DNA from: Turneriella parva DSM 21527
Lineage (GTDB): Bacteria > Spirochaetota > Leptospiria > Turneriellales > Turneriellaceae
NCBI RefSeq assembly: GCF_000266885.1
Contig: NC_018020.1
Coordinates: 3,286,001 to 3,350,000 of the forward strand
DNA: 64,000 nt
Direction: 5' to 3'
The notes beneath the pieces are model-generated. The model was not told the DNA's origin. It saw only the letters and a list, made by a program, of their open reading frames with translations, and made no database searches. Every line of letters starts with the position of its first letter. Position 1 is the stretch's first letter. The translations under genes and the position numbers were made by a program. Of the stretch, positions 49,202 through 59,279 are shown one piece after another.

Positions 49202-50233
49202 CTAAAAGGTGAAGTGAGCGCCGACGTCGGTAATGTGCAGCCGGCTCTTGTCTATTGCGTGCCGCTCGGCCGCCGCTAGCGTCTCTAAGCGTGGTTGATC
49301 CAAATCTTCATCGGCGAGATCGTACGTGCCCCAGTGAATGCCGAGCATTCTGGTCGCCTTTAGGTCGAGAAAGGCCTGAACGGCTTCATCGGGCGAAACG
49401 TGCACCTCGCGCATGAACCAGCGGGGCAGGTACGCACCAATCGGCATCAGCGTCAGGTCGATGCTCTCAAAGACGTCGGCAATTTCGGTGAAGTGCGGCG
49501 AGTAGGCCGTGTCGCCTGCAAAATAGATGTGCTTGTTGCTTTCGCACAGCGAAATCATGAAAGAAGCCCAGAGTGTTTCGTTGCGGTCGGTCGCGCTGCG
49601 GCCAGAAAAATGTTTCGCGGGCAGACAGGTCACTTTATAGCTTTCTGTTTCGACCGCCTGCCACCAGTCGAGTTCAAAAACGCGCGTGAAACCGAGCGAC
49701 CGCATGAGCGCTGCAACGCGCAGCGGCACATAAACCGCCGGGTTATCGCGGCGCGCGAGACCTGCCAGCGTTTCCGCTTCAGCGTGGTCGTAGTGGTTGT
49801 GCGAAAGAACTATCGCATCGATACGCGGCAGGTCATGGGTCTCAATTGCGCGCCCGCAAAGGCGGCGCGGCCCCGCAAATTTTACAGGCGATACGCGGTC
49901 GGCAAAGACTGGGTCGGTAATGATATTCAGATCACCCTGCTGAATCAGCACCGCTGCATGCCCCAGCCAGACGGTGCGCGGCAAATCGCCGGGCTGTTCG
50001 AGGTCTGCTTTCGTCAGGGGCAGCACCGCAGGCACCTTGCCCGACTTCTGCCCGCCCAGACCTTTGCGAAAGATCCAGCTGGCGACGTCGAGAGCGCGGT
50101 GCCTGATGTCGCTGCTCGCCTCGTCGAAGCGCGTCGCGTCAGAATCGCTGTGTGGCCCCCAGATATTTCGAAACCGCCGGCCGTTGTGGTGCTTCGTGTG
50201 GTATTGGGGCAATTTGAGGATCTCGTAAGTCAT
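49202..50233 (-). CDS. Metallo-beta-lactamase-fold hydrolase (UlaG/NAPE-PLD-like)
   Basis: ATG 50233 gives 343 residues; five earlier in-frame codons from 50248 are possible. The HxHxDH metal site is SHNHYDHAE, with downstream ligands in PAKHFSGRS, YFAGDTAYS and GIHWGTYDL. The pattern with WLGHAAVLI near the N-terminus and the final GIHWGTY is that of the UlaG/N-acylphosphatidylethanolamine phospholipase D group of MBL-fold proteins. The substrate could be a lactone or a phosphodiester lipid. No signal peptide is visible, so it is probably cytoplasmic. It stands alone on the minus strand. Confidence 0.88.
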   Translation of the reverse strand: MTYEILKLPQYHTKHHNGRRFRNIWGPHSDSDATRFDEASSDIRHRALDVASWIFRKGLGGQKSGKVPAVLPLTKADLEQPGDLPRTVWLGHAAVLIQQGDLNIITDPVFADRVSPVKFAGPRRLCGRAIETHDLPRIDAIVLSHNHYDHAEAETLAGLARRDNPAVYVPLRVAALMRSLGFTRVFELDWWQAVETESYKVTCLPAKHFSGRSATDRNETLWASFMISLCESNKHIYFAGDTAYSPHFTEIADVFESIDLTLMPIGAYLPRWFMREVHVSPDEAVQAFLDLKATRMLGIHWGTYDLADEDLDQPRLETLAAAERHAIDKSRLHITDVGAHFTF

Positions 50234-50321
50234 CGCAGGCACTACCACCGTGAAAGGCTTTCGCTACGCGCCGTAAATTAAATTGATTTATCAGGAGCTT
50301 CGGCAGGCAGATACCGATAAA

Positions 50322-50735
50322 TCACGCGTCTGAAAGATAGCGCAACAGAACAATTTTCGCTGCCTGTGAATCTTGTGTGCGCTTCTTGCGGTTCTTACCG
50401 ATACCGGTTGTCTGCGCGAGTTCGTCTGCTTCTGCACTGCTGTAAGACTCATCGACATAGTCGATGGGCACATTCTGAAAGCGAGCCGCCAGACTTTCCC
50501 GAAAAGAGTGTATGTTTCGGTGTATATCCCCCTCGACATCTGAGAAGGGAAAACCCAGCAAAATTCGCGTGACCTTTTCTGCCTCGATCACACGCGCGAT
50601 CGCTGCGAGCGCATCAGTTCTGTCTGGCCGAATCGTCTCAAGCGCGCGCGCGGTAATACCCGGATAGTCAGCCACCGCGAGCCCCATGAATTTGAGGCCG
50701 AAGTCGATGCAGAGAATGCGTTCGGCGCTATTCAC
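50322..50735 (-). CDS. ruvX: YqgF/RuvX-family putative Holliday junction resolvase
   Basis: The 137-residue protein has the RNase H-like YqgF fold: LCIDFGLKFMGLAVAD at the N-terminus, LLGFPFSDVEGD, VDESYSS, and the late DSQAAKIVLLRYL. The family is implicated in pre-16S rRNA end processing and, by homology, in Holliday junction resolution. The start is GTG 50735, overlapping the hpt stop by eight bases, so it is translationally coupled. Confidence 0.9.
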   Translation of the reverse strand: MNSAERILCIDFGLKFMGLAVADYPGITARALETIRPDRTDALAAIARVIEAEKVTRILLGFPFSDVEGDIHRNIHSFRESLAARFQNVPIDYVDESYSSAEADELAQTTGIGKNRKKRTQDSQAAKIVLLRYLSDA

Positions 50736-51303
50736 CGTCGAAAAGTTTCAGCTGCTGTGCGTCGGTCACCTGCGCGATATAGGGCAGGTTGCGCATATAC
50801 CCTTTGTAGTCCATGCCCATGCCGACGACGAATTCGTCGCTGACCTCGAATGCGCGGTATTTCACCGGGTAGATGAGCTTACGCTGCAGCGCGACGTTCT
50901 TGGGTTTAATGAGCAGGGTCGCAACCTCAACCGATGTAACCCCCCGGCCTTTAAGCAGATCGATCATGCTCTGTAGCGTCAGCCCTGTGTCGATGATATC
51001 TTCGGCGATGACCACATGCTCGCCGTGCACGTCGTCGCTCAGGTCTTTGAGAATCTTGATGTTGCCCGATGAAGTGGTGGCGCTGCCATAACTCGAAATT
51101 TCCATGAAGTCAACCTTAACGGGCATTTCGATTGCCCGAATCAGATCGGCCATGAATACGAAACAGCCGCGCAGCGCCCCGATGACCCGCAGGTGGCTTT
51201 GGGTCGCATAATCAGCCGTGATCTGCCGGCCGAGTTCGCCGATGCGTTTTTCAATGTCTTCTTTGCCGATGAGCGGCGGAACCGGTTGGTAGCTGTTGGC
51301 CAT
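50728..51303 (-). CDS. hpt: Hypoxanthine phosphoribosyltransferase
   Basis: ATG 51303 gives 191 residues (TTG 51312 would add three). The PRPP-binding motif is VVIAEDIIDTGLTL, with the substrate-proximal ISSYGSATTSSGN loop and the C-terminal DEFVVGMGMDY that completes the purine pocket. The enzyme salvages hypoxanthine (and usually guanine) to nucleotides in the cytoplasm. It is in an operon with a lysophospholipid-type acyltransferase, a CBS protein and yqgF; hpt-yqgF adjacency is not a common arrangement and no functional link is implied. Confidence 0.95.
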   Translation of the reverse strand: MANSYQPVPPLIGKEDIEKRIGELGRQITADYATQSHLRVIGALRGCFVFMADLIRAIEMPVKVDFMEISSYGSATTSSGNIKILKDLSDDVHGEHVVIAEDIIDTGLTLQSMIDLLKGRGVTSVEVATLLIKPKNVALQRKLIYPVKYRAFEVSDEFVVGMGMDYKGYMRNLPYIAQVTDAQQLKLFDGE

Positions 51304-51308
51304 AAAAT

Positions 51309-51800
51309 TCAAATGCCGGTTTCGCCCACGAGGCGGCCATAGGCGCGAATCAGGTCGGCAATCGCTATAACGCCAACAAGAGTGTCGCCCTCGATGACGG
51401 GTATCGTGCGCTGGCCATAGGCGGTAAAGAGGCGCGCCGCAGAGTCGAGCGAGTCTGTAGGTTTGAGCGAGTGCAAGAGCGGCTTCTCAATAAGGCTCGA
51501 CAGCGACGACCTGAGGTAATCCATCTTGTCTGAAAAACTTTCGACGTAGCTCTTGTGCAGCAAGTCGAATGCGCTCAAAACCGACCACGGCTTGCCGTCT
51601 TTCATCACAATCACGCCGTGAATCTTGTTCTCGATCAGCGTGCGCGCGGCGGTCGCGAGCAGGTCATTGGCGTCGAGAGTGATCACGTCGCGTTTCATGA
51701 CGTCGCCGACACGCGTATTGCGCACGCGTGAAAGCCGCTGGTGCAGCGCGTTCAACTTCTTTTCTTCGGTCGTGCTAATCTCAGAAATCTCTTCACTCAC
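51309..51800 (-). CDS. Two-CBS-domain protein
   Basis: The 163 residues are a basic N-terminal helix (about 35 residues) followed by a CBS pair: DVMKRDVITLDANDLLATAARTLIENKIHGVIVMKDGKPWSVLSAFDLL, and later SLKPTDSLDSAARLFTAYGQRTIPVIEGDTLVGVIAIADLI. CBS pairs bind adenosine nucleotides or related ligands and usually regulate a partner protein. It lies between an acyltransferase gene (24 bases upstream) and hpt (six bases downstream); a nucleotide-sensing role is possible. Confidence 0.88.
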   Translation of the reverse strand: MSEEISEISTTEEKKLNALHQRLSRVRNTRVGDVMKRDVITLDANDLLATAARTLIENKIHGVIVMKDGKPWSVLSAFDLLHKSYVESFSDKMDYLRSSLSSLIEKPLLHSLKPTDSLDSAARLFTAYGQRTIPVIEGDTLVGVIAIADLIRAYGRLVGETGI

Positions 51801-51824
51801 GGGTGCCTCTGTTGTTCTGCCAAT

Positions 51825-52595
51825 TTATCGAAACGCTACGCTGCGCTTCATCACTTCGTTGTTAAGTTCGTGCTGAATGCGGTAGCGAATATTCTGGTTG
51901 ATCTCTTTGACAAAGCGCGCATCTTTGATGTCTTTTTTGTTATACTTGCTGAAATCTATCGGGCTCAAGAACTTGATCTTCCACTTGGCGGGAAACGGAA
52001 TAAAGTTGAGCGGCAGCGGTATGCTCGCACCGATCAGTTCTTTGAACCAGTCGATTTTGGCGAGGTTAATGTTGCTCTCTTCAGCGCCGATAATCGCCGC
52101 CGGCACAACCGGTGCCTGCTGCATGATAGCCAGCGGTACGAAGCCCGGGTTAAAGTCGACCATCTTGTACATGCTCGACGAAACCTTGAAGTTACCTTCT
52201 GCACCTTCGGGAAAAATGACGACGATGTGGCCGTCGCGCAGGTTATTGAGGCCTTCTTTGAGGTCAGCGGGAAACACACCCCACCGACGGCTGAAGGCTG
52301 CCGAAAAACCGTTGCTGAACCAGAAGTTGTGCCCCATGACCCGCGGTACGCGGCGTGTGAATTTCTTGAGCGCCATCACCATCATGAAGGCGTCAAAGCC
52401 GATCGCATTCGAGTGGTTCGGCACCACGAGCATGCGGCCGCGGCCTTTGTCGGGCAGGTTTTCAATGCCTTCGACCTCGAGGCGAAAATACGAGGCGAGC
52501 ACGTCGAACAGCGAATCGGGCAAAAATTTGAGATTGCGTGCGAGCCACTCGGCAGATTGCCGGGTGCGTTCATCTGGTTTAGCGATCTTGCTCAC
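51825..52595 (-). CDS. Lysophospholipid acyltransferase superfamily protein
   Basis: The 256 residues carry LVVPNHSNAIGFDAF (an H-X6-D variant of the usual H-X4-D motif) and IVVIFPEGAEG, typical of the DAGAT/TMEM68-like branch of the LPLAT superfamily, which transfers acyl groups to glycerolipids at the membrane. Amphipathic regions near the N-terminus suggest peripheral membrane association. First gene of a four-gene operon and divergent from the RsbU-like phosphatase gene. The exact acceptor is unknown. Confidence 0.82.
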   Translation of the reverse strand: MSKIAKPDERTRQSAEWLARNLKFLPDSLFDVLASYFRLEVEGIENLPDKGRGRMLVVPNHSNAIGFDAFMMVMALKKFTRRVPRVMGHNFWFSNGFSAAFSRRWGVFPADLKEGLNNLRDGHIVVIFPEGAEGNFKVSSSMYKMVDFNPGFVPLAIMQQAPVVPAAIIGAEESNINLAKIDWFKELIGASIPLPLNFIPFPAKWKIKFLSPIDFSKYNKKDIKDARFVKEINQNIRYRIQHELNNEVMKRSVAFR

Positions 52596-52651
52596 TTACC
52601 GCAAGGTTCATGACTCGCAAATCGCGTCAAGCAGAATGAATACCCGGGCGC

Positions 52652-54280
52652 ATGCATCTTCAGGGCTTTTATACTTTGCGCGGTGCGCACCGTCTGAGAT
52701 TGAGCGGCGTGGATGCAGTAACGCTTATCGTATTTTTTGCCACGATGGTCGCGGTGGTACTGCCTATCTGGCCGTTGCAGATTCTGCGTGGCCGCGGCTT
52801 TCGTGAACCGTTTTTGGTCTATATCGCATTTCTTTGGTTTCTGTCGTTTTTTATCGGCGGGCTGAACTTTTCAACCAGCATCACTTTGGGTGAAGTCGCG
52901 TATAAATTTCGCCTCTCTTCGGGCGTCTACACGGTGATTTTTGCCGCATTGCTGTTCGTGTATATAGCCGAAGGCATCAACGAAGCACGAAAAGTAATCA
53001 TGATTTCCATCGGCTGCCAGCTGCTGCTGATTTTTACACAGGTATTTCTATTTAATGCGAAAGCCCTCTATTTGCCGGCAAGCGACTGGGCGCTGACGAA
53101 CCAGGTGCTCGAACCACGGGTGTTCAACATTGCCGTTTCGGTGATGAACACGATTTTCGACCTTTTTCTCGCAGTGGTGTTGTTTCAGTTTCTGGTCAAC
53201 CGCCTCAGGGTAATGCCGTTGTGGATCAATATGTTCATCGCCCTTTGGCTGATCATGATGTTTGATTCGATCGTTTACATCGGTCTTACTCGCCCTGAGG
53301 CATTCTCCAACAACGTTACGGGGCACGCAATTTTCAAAACCGGTATCTTGCTGCTGCTCGTGCCAATGCTGGCTTTCTTCATCAGGCGCTTTCGCCGGCA
53401 AGAAGACCTTAACCTGAACCGGGGCAGCCTCGATATTTTCAAAAAACTGGAGAATCTTGAGAAAGACCTCGAACGCGCGCACGCAGAACTCAAGGCCTAT
53501 GCGCAGAATCTGGAGCACATGGTCGAAGACCGCACGAAAGAAATCAAAGCCAAGTCAGAGACGATGTCACGCGAGCTCGAACTTGCAACCGAGGTGCAGC
53601 AGGCGATGCTGCCGGCGAGCACGGCGCTCGACAGGTTGCAATTCGCAACGCTTTACCGGCCATGCCATGAGGTCTCGGGCGATCTTTACGACTACGCCGA
53701 ACTTCCCGATGGACGCATCTTTATCTTCATCGCCGATATCTCGGGGCATGGCGTGCCGAGCGCGCTTGTCGGTGCCATGTGCAAGATGTCGCTCGGCAGT
53801 CAGGATTTCACGCGAACCAATGCCGGCGACATTCTCAAAAAATTATCTGAGGCAATGAAGCAGGTGACGACGAACCACTACCTGACCGGCGTTGTGCTGC
53901 TGATCGACCCCAAGGCCCGCACCATTGAATTTGCAAACGGCGGGCATATACCGTGCCTGTTGCAGAGCGGCAAAGCCTCGTTCTTGCCGCTCGAGGCAAC
54001 CGGTACTGTCATCGGTTCGTTCATTTCAGCGCCGTACGATTTCAAGAAGATTGCCTACCCGGCGGGCACGCGACTGATTCTTTTTACCGACGGTATTGTT
54101 GAACAAAAGAACGCCGCGCGCGAAGAATTTGGCATGCCGCGTTTTGAATCGGTGCTCGCGGAGCTCAGAAATGAGAATCCGGCGTTGGTCTTGAGCGAAG
54201 TTTACCGCCGTGTCGTCGAATTTTCCGGTACGGAAAAATTCTCTGACGATGTGACGCTCCTTATTTCTGATCTGCCGTGA
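52652..54280 (+). CDS. RsbU/SpoIIE-type PP2C phosphatase with multi-TM sensor
   Basis: The 542 residues start with about seven hydrophobic helices (residues about 20-245, 7TM-like), then a coiled coil (NLEKDLERAHAELKAYAQNL) and a C-terminal SpoIIE/PP2C domain: ATEVQQAMLPAS, metal-binding SGDLYDY, FIADISGHGVPSALVGAM, FANGGHIPCLL, and KFSDDVTLLI. Such proteins dephosphorylate anti-sigma-factor antagonists in stress-response pathways, or other phosphoproteins. The sulfatase gene follows with a TGATG overlap. Confidence 0.92.
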   Translation: MHLQGFYTLRGAHRLRLSGVDAVTLIVFFATMVAVVLPIWPLQILRGRGFREPFLVYIAFLWFLSFFIGGLNFSTSITLGEVAYKFRLSSGVYTVIFAALLFVYIAEGINEARKVIMISIGCQLLLIFTQVFLFNAKALYLPASDWALTNQVLEPRVFNIAVSVMNTIFDLFLAVVLFQFLVNRLRVMPLWINMFIALWLIMMFDSIVYIGLTRPEAFSNNVTGHAIFKTGILLLLVPMLAFFIRRFRRQEDLNLNRGSLDIFKKLENLEKDLERAHAELKAYAQNLEHMVEDRTKEIKAKSETMSRELELATEVQQAMLPASTALDRLQFATLYRPCHEVSGDLYDYAELPDGRIFIFIADISGHGVPSALVGAMCKMSLGSQDFTRTNAGDILKKLSEAMKQVTTNHYLTGVVLLIDPKARTIEFANGGHIPCLLQSGKASFLPLEATGTVIGSFISAPYDFKKIAYPAGTRLILFTDGIVEQKNAAREEFGMPRFESVLAELRNENPALVLSEVYRRVVEFSGTEKFSDDVTLLISDLP

Positions 54281-56217
54281 TGCTTACCCGAGTCTCATCA
54301 GCTATTCAGGCTCCATTTACCGATCGCGCGTTTCGGGCCTTCTTGCAGGTATTTTTCGGTGTGGGCATTCTCTACCGTACTATTCTGGTGCTTGCCCTGT
54401 TTGTCTCAGAATCACCCCCTTTGGGGGCCGCGCGCAGCTTCTGGTCGGCAGCAGCGATTCTCTCGGGTCTGGCCTATGATCTGGTACTCATTGCAGTTGT
54501 CGTCGCGGTTCGAATTATCTGGCATCTACTGCGCGCAAAGGCAACGGAACAGCGGGCATCGGGTTCAGGCCTTGCGGCACGCGTGGCGTTCGCAGCGCTT
54601 CTGCTGTGGCATTCGGTCGTGCTGGGTTCGCATCTGAACCTGTTATTCACGATGAATACCGGTTTCACCTGGTCGATGTTCGTCGAATTCTTGACAGTGC
54701 TCGGTTTCAAAGATTTTTTTGCGCTACTGGGTCTTAAAGACTACCTGGCGATGGTGTTACCCCAGATTGCCTTTATACTGCTGCTCGCCGCGGGATACCG
54801 TTTCACGCTGCGTATGGGCGCGACCGCGGCGGCAATGGGAGGGCTTTTTCTGACTCTTGCCGAAGCGACGCCGGCGCGTTCGGCACCGCGTGAACTCGTG
54901 CAAAGCCCGCACCTTTACCTGTTGGGTGATGCGTGGAAAAGCCTGACAGCCTCGCGCGGGCGCGCGAGCGCGCCGGTAACGGGCGTGAATCTGGCGATAG
55001 ACGACCCGGTTTTTTATCGGTCTAAATCCTCACCTGAGGCGAGGGCGATCAGGCCCCGCGCCGATGCGAACGTAATCTTTATCATTCTCGAAAGCACGGC
55101 GCGCGAGTATATATTCGATACGCGAAAATACGCCGGCGGCAAGATGCCGATGCCCTATCTATGGGCGCTCGCGCAGAAATCGCTATACTTCAGCAGGCAT
55201 TTTGCATCGAACAACAGTTCACCGCGTTCGATTTTCTCTATTTTCTCTGGTCTTTACGAAAGCCCTGAGACGCGTTTTTTTTCGATGGAGAACGATCTGC
55301 AGGTGCCTCACCTGATCGACCTTTTGGGCAAGGGTTACTCCGGTTTTCTGGTAACACCGGCCGACTTAAACTGGTATTTTCCGCGAGCGTGGTTTAAGAA
55401 CCGGGGCTTTACCGACCTCGAAGATTATAACCGCCTCAAGCAGCTCAGAGAATACAAGGCGGGGCCGACACCCGCGCGCGATGAATTTGAGGCGGTGGCG
55501 CACTTCAATGCCCGCGTGGCGAAAATGCCGCAGCCCTTTGTCGGCGTCTATTACACATTTGTCGGCCACTGGCCTTACCCTGACATCGGGCCCGAACACC
55601 GCATCATTCAGCCTGCATCGTCGCGCGATCGTTACGTCAATAACCTTTACGCGCAAGACCAGCTGATTCGGCAGATTGTTGAAAATCTGGAGGCGACGGG
55701 CCGCATCGAAAACTCGATCGTGGTCATTGTCGGCGATCACGGCGAGGCTTTTTACCAGCACCCGGGCAATCGTGTGCACTCGGGCGAAAGTTACAACGAG
55801 AACATTGCTTCACCGCTCATTATCTATTCGCCGAAGTTGCTGCAGCCGGCAACCATCACCGAGCCGACGGTGCACGCCGATATTGTGCCGACGCTGCTCG
55901 ACGCGCTGGGTATCGCCTACCGCCGCGACCGCTTTCAGGGTGAATCGTTGCTGCGCGCAGAACTCAGCAGAAAGTATGTCTTTACCTATGGCAACGAGAA
56001 CACGTTAACTGCTGTGGCGCGCGATCTGCAAAAAGTGCAGATTCTCTATTCGACCAAGGGCTGCCGCAGCTTTAACCTCGCCGCAGACCCGGCAGAGCAG
56101 AACCTGCTTCCCTGCGAAACTTCAGGTGCACAATACCTGGCGCTGCAGAAATTCTACAACTCTCAGCCGGGCATGATCAAGGGTTACAACAATTACTGCA
56201 AGAAGAACGGCTGTTGA
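54280..56217 (+). CDS. LtaS/MdoB-like sulfatase-family membrane protein
   Basis: The 645 residues (GTG 54277 would add one) start with about five membrane helices (residues 1-200), followed by a sulfatase/alkaline phosphatase-superfamily domain: NVIFIILESTAREYIFD, the nucleophile region FASNNSSPRSIFSIFSGLYESP, VGVYYTFVGHWPYPD, IVVIVGDHGEAFYQHPG and HADIVPTLLDALG. The group includes LtaS, phosphoglycerol transferase MdoB and related phosphoethanolamine transferases. An envelope-modifying role is likely; the exact group transferred cannot be told. It is translationally coupled to the SpoIIE-type gene. Confidence 0.88.
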   Translation: MLTRVSSAIQAPFTDRAFRAFLQVFFGVGILYRTILVLALFVSESPPLGAARSFWSAAAILSGLAYDLVLIAVVVAVRIIWHLLRAKATEQRASGSGLAARVAFAALLLWHSVVLGSHLNLLFTMNTGFTWSMFVEFLTVLGFKDFFALLGLKDYLAMVLPQIAFILLLAAGYRFTLRMGATAAAMGGLFLTLAEATPARSAPRELVQSPHLYLLGDAWKSLTASRGRASAPVTGVNLAIDDPVFYRSKSSPEARAIRPRADANVIFIILESTAREYIFDTRKYAGGKMPMPYLWALAQKSLYFSRHFASNNSSPRSIFSIFSGLYESPETRFFSMENDLQVPHLIDLLGKGYSGFLVTPADLNWYFPRAWFKNRGFTDLEDYNRLKQLREYKAGPTPARDEFEAVAHFNARVAKMPQPFVGVYYTFVGHWPYPDIGPEHRIIQPASSRDRYVNNLYAQDQLIRQIVENLEATGRIENSIVVIVGDHGEAFYQHPGNRVHSGESYNENIASPLIIYSPKLLQPATITEPTVHADIVPTLLDALGIAYRRDRFQGESLLRAELSRKYVFTYGNENTLTAVARDLQKVQILYSTKGCRSFNLAADPAEQNLLPCETSGAQYLALQKFYNSQPGMIKGYNNYCKKNGC

Positions 56218-56236
56218 GCCTTTCTTTGGCAATATA

Positions 56237-57445
56237 TCAGACGCCCAGAAGTAATCTCACCGGATCTTCAATCGCCTGTTTGACCTTGACCAAGAAGGTC
56301 ACGGCCTCTTTACCATCAACGATACGGTGGTCGTACGAGAGTGCAATATACATCATCGGGCGGATTTCGATCTTATCGGTGTTGCCTTCGCTCACCACGA
56401 CGGCTCGCTTCACGATATTGTGCATGCCGAGAATGCCGCTCTGCGGCGGATTCAATATCGGGGTCGACATCATCGAGCCATAGATGCCGCCATTCGAAAT
56501 CGTGAAGGTGCCGCCTTCCATTTCGGGTAAAGTAATGCTGCCTTCTTTGACGCGTGCCGCGAGACGGCTGATCTCAATCTCAATCTCAGAAAAATTCAGC
56601 TGGTCTGCGCCGCGCACAATCGGCACAACCAAACCACGCGGGCCACCGACTGCCACGCCGATATCGTAATAGTTCTTGTAGACGATGTCGTTGCCGCGTA
56701 TTTCAGCGTTAATCGCGGGCACTTCTTTGAGCGCGCTGACGACAGCTTTCGTAAAGAGGCTCATGAAGCCGATCTTCACGCCATATTTCTTCTGAAAGTC
56801 TTCGTTGTGTTTGGCGCGCAGATCCATCGCGGGTTTCATGTCGACTTCGTTGAAGGTCGTAAGAATCGCCGCCGTCTGCTGCGCCGAAACCAGGCGTTCG
56901 GCGATTGCACGCCTCAGGCGCGACATCGGCTGAACAGTTTCGCGTTCACCTGGCGCCACAGTTACGACGCGTGCCGGCTGAGCCGGGGCAGGGGCCGCCT
57001 GTTTTTGTGCGGCCGCTTCGAGTACGTCACCTTTGGTTACCTGGCCATGCTTACCTGAGCCTGCGATGGCTGAAGTGTCTACACCCTTTTCGGTCGCTAG
57101 TTTTTTTGCGGCAGGCGGCAGTGTCTCAGCCATCGGTTGCTGTTTTGGTGCTGTTGCGGCTGCGGGGGCAGCAGGTTTCTCCGCCGGTGCAGCCGCTGCG
57201 CTGGCTGAAGAATCGATCACGGCGACGGTTTCGCCGACAGCCGCATTGGCTCCCTGCGCTTTTTGCAGTTTCTTCACGACGCCGCTGACCGGGGCATAAA
57301 TTTCTTGTGTGACTTTATCGGTCTCAATCTCAAAGAGTGCTTCGTCTGCCTTTATGGCCTCACCCTCTTTCTTGAACCAGCGCGAGATAGTGCCCTCGCT
57401 GATCGATTCACCCATTGCCGGTACCTTAACTTCGACGTCTGCCAT
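56237..57445 (-). CDS. sucB: 2-oxoglutarate dehydrogenase E2 (dihydrolipoyl succinyltransferase)
   Basis: The 402 residues show one N-terminal lipoyl domain with the lipoylated Lys in ETDKVTQE, an Ala/Pro-rich linker, the E3-binding domain ([29 protein letters not shown]), and the catalytic acyltransferase domain with [19 protein letters not shown] and the active-site [14 protein letters not shown] single lipoyl domain and the [26 protein letters not shown] core point to the succinyl type (SucB) rather than pyruvate E2. sucA and lpdA are not in the window. It is transcribed away from glyA. Confidence 0.95.
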   Translation of the reverse strand: MADVEVKVPAMGESISEGTISRWFKKEGEAIKADEALFEIETDKVTQEIYAPVSGVVKKLQKAQGANAAVGETVAVIDSSASAAAAPAEKPAAPAAATAPKQQPMAETLPPAAKKLATEKGVDTSAIAGSGKHGQVTKGDVLEAAAQKQAAPAPAQPARVVTVAPGERETVQPMSRLRRAIAERLVSAQQTAAILTTFNEVDMKPAMDLRAKHNEDFQKKYGVKIGFMSLFTKAVVSALKEVPAINAEIRGNDIVYKNYYDIGVAVGGPRGLVVPIVRGADQLNFSEIEIEISRLAARVKEGSITLPEMEGGTFTISNGGIYGSMMSTPILNPPQSGILGMHNIVKRAVVVSEGNTDKIEIRPMMYIALSYDHRIVDGKEAVTFLVKVKQAIEDPVRLLLGV

Positions 57446-57573
57446 GGTTGGGTGGCCAATCTTTGACCTGTCGCGTCAAGAATAGATCGATATCAGCTGT
57501 TACCGCGTTCGGCGCATTGGCCCCCGCGGGAGGGGTTTTGCGCCTGTATTTTCGTTTGCGGCGTGTCGGGAAA

Positions 57574-58851
57574 ATGGTTTCTGCTGCTATGTCTTATCCG
57601 TTAATTAGCTCGCAAGACCCTGAACTTTCGGCGGCCCTCAAGGCCGAAGATGACAGGCAAGAGTCGCACCTCGAACTCATCGCCTCAGAGAATTTCGTTT
57701 CGAAAACCGTGCTCGAGGCCTATACCTCGACGCTGACGAACAAATACGCCGAGGGTTATCCCGGTAAACGTTATTATGGCGGCTGCGGCCCGTCAGACAT
57801 GGTTGAGACGCTGGCGATCGAGCGCATCAAAAAGGTCTTCGGCGCGAAATATGCCAACGTGCAGCCTCATTCAGGTGCCTCGGCAAACCTCGCCGCATTC
57901 TATGCAGTGCTGCAGCCGGGCGATACGTTTCTCGGTATGGATCTCGCGCATGGTGGCCACCTGACACACGGCAGCGCGGTGAATTTTTCAGGCCTTTACT
58001 ACAAACCCGTGGCGTACGGCGTCGATGAGAAGACACACCTCATCGACTACGACAGGGTCGAGAAGCTGGCGCACGAGCACCGCCCGCGCATGATCATCGT
58101 CGGCGCTTCAGCTTACCCGCGCATCATCGACTTCGCACGCTTTCGTAACATCGCAGACCAGGTCGGTGCAAAGGTCATGGTCGATATGGCACACATTGCG
58201 GGCCTTGTGGCGGCAAAGCTGCACCCCTCACCGATCGAACATGCTGACATCGTCACATCGACGACGCACAAGACGCTAAGGGGGCCGCGCGGGGGCATTA
58301 TTCTCACAAACAGCGAAGATATTATCAAGACGATCAACTCGCGCGTTTTTCCCGGTGTTCAGGGCGGCCCGCTCATGCACGTCATTGCCGCGAAGGCCGC
58401 GGCCTTCGGTGAGGCGCTGCAGCCCGAATTCGTCACCTACCAGAAACGCATTCTGCAAAATGCAAAGGCTCTTGCCACGCGGCTCGTGGAGCGCGGCTTT
58501 ACGCTCGTTTCGGGTGGTACAGACAACCACCTGATGATTGTAAACACGTTTGATACCAAGGGCATTACGGGCAAAGACGCGCAGGCAATGCTCGAGGCCG
58601 CGAACATTACCACCAATAAGAACATGCTGCCTTACGACAAAAATAAGCCGGCCGTTTCGAGCGGTATTCGCCTCGGTTCGCCTGCGCTCACAACGCGCGG
58701 TTTCGATGCACCCGAGTTTATCGAAACAGCAGACATTATTGCTGACGTGCTCGAGGCCAAAGGCTCTGACGCGGCGATAGTGGCGGCAAAAACGCGGGTT
58801 GCTGCGCTCTGCGCCCGCTTCCCGATGAAAAACTTTCGCCTGTTGCCATGA
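57574..58851 (+). CDS. glyA: Serine hydroxymethyltransferase
   Basis: ATG 57574 gives 425 residues; ATG 57589 (MSYPLISSQ) would give 420, closer to E. coli's 417. The frame is open upstream to 57448, but that part has no family similarity. Conserved motifs include [23 protein letters not shown], the PLP-Lys region [14 protein letters not shown], and [10 protein letters not shown]. The enzyme interconverts serine and glycine with tetrahydrofolate. The 3' end overlaps the cytochrome c'-like gene by four bases (ATGA). No glycine riboswitch is recognisable in the 128-base gap upstream. Confidence 0.97.
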   Translation: MVSAAMSYPLISSQDPELSAALKAEDDRQESHLELIASENFVSKTVLEAYTSTLTNKYAEGYPGKRYYGGCGPSDMVETLAIERIKKVFGAKYANVQPHSGASANLAAFYAVLQPGDTFLGMDLAHGGHLTHGSAVNFSGLYYKPVAYGVDEKTHLIDYDRVEKLAHEHRPRMIIVGASAYPRIIDFARFRNIADQVGAKVMVDMAHIAGLVAAKLHPSPIEHADIVTSTTHKTLRGPRGGIILTNSEDIIKTINSRVFPGVQGGPLMHVIAAKAAAFGEALQPEFVTYQKRILQNAKALATRLVERGFTLVSGGTDNHLMIVNTFDTKGITGKDAQAMLEAANITTNKNMLPYDKNKPAVSSGIRLGSPALTTRGFDAPEFIETADIIADVLEAKGSDAAIVAAKTRVAALCARFPMKNFRLLP

Positions 58852-59279
58852 GACTTTTCGGTTTTTCGGCCGCGTGCGCCGTCGTTCTTGTCACAGCGCT
58901 AGTTGCCGCCGACGCACAGCAGATTGCAGTTCGCCGCGAAATGATCGAGATGGATATTTCGGTGCGCAACCTCGCCAGTGCCATAGCGATCGGTGACCGC
59001 AAAGTGCTCGACGACGTGCTGCAGCGACTCGCAGCCTGGCAAATGAAAGACCACCCCGAATACGGTAAGGCATTTCGTGAAGTGCTTGGCAAGTGGGAGA
59101 ATAAGAACGTGATCAAATTCGGCCGGCAGGTTCAGACAGAGGCGCAGAATCTGCGCGGTTATCTATCCGCACGCGGTAAACTAGCCGACGCCGACTGGGC
59201 GCGGGTCAATGTGGGGCTCGGCAAGATTCTCACCAGTTGCCAGGCATGCCACAACACACTACAGAAGGAAAAAAAATGA
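58848..59279 (+). CDS. Cytochrome c'-like (class II c-type) haem protein
   Basis: The 143 residues have a signal peptide ([22 protein letters not shown]) and are otherwise helical, ending with the haem-attachment motif CQACH (Cys131-His135) close to the C-terminus, the arrangement of four-helix-bundle class II cytochromes. A periplasmic electron-transfer or NO/CO-binding role is expected. No clear terminal Met ligand is needed in c' types. It overlaps the glyA stop and, in turn, its stop overlaps the lepB start (both ATGA). Confidence 0.85.
   Translation: MRLFGFSAACAVVLVTALVAADAQQIAVRREMIEMDISVRNLASAIAIGDRKVLDDVLQRLAAWQMKDHPEYGKAFREVLGKWENKNVIKFGRQVQTEAQNLRGYLSARGKLADADWARVNVGLGKILTSCQACHNTLQKEKK

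Noticed and set aside
51741-52806. Two plus-strand open frames of about 300 residues opposite the CBS and acyltransferase genes
   Set aside because: The minus-strand genes have strong motifs and operon spacing; the plus frames are shadow reading frames.
57446-57573. Possible glycine riboswitch upstream of glyA
   Set aside because: No conserved glycine-aptamer core or tandem structure could be recognised in the 128-base gap.
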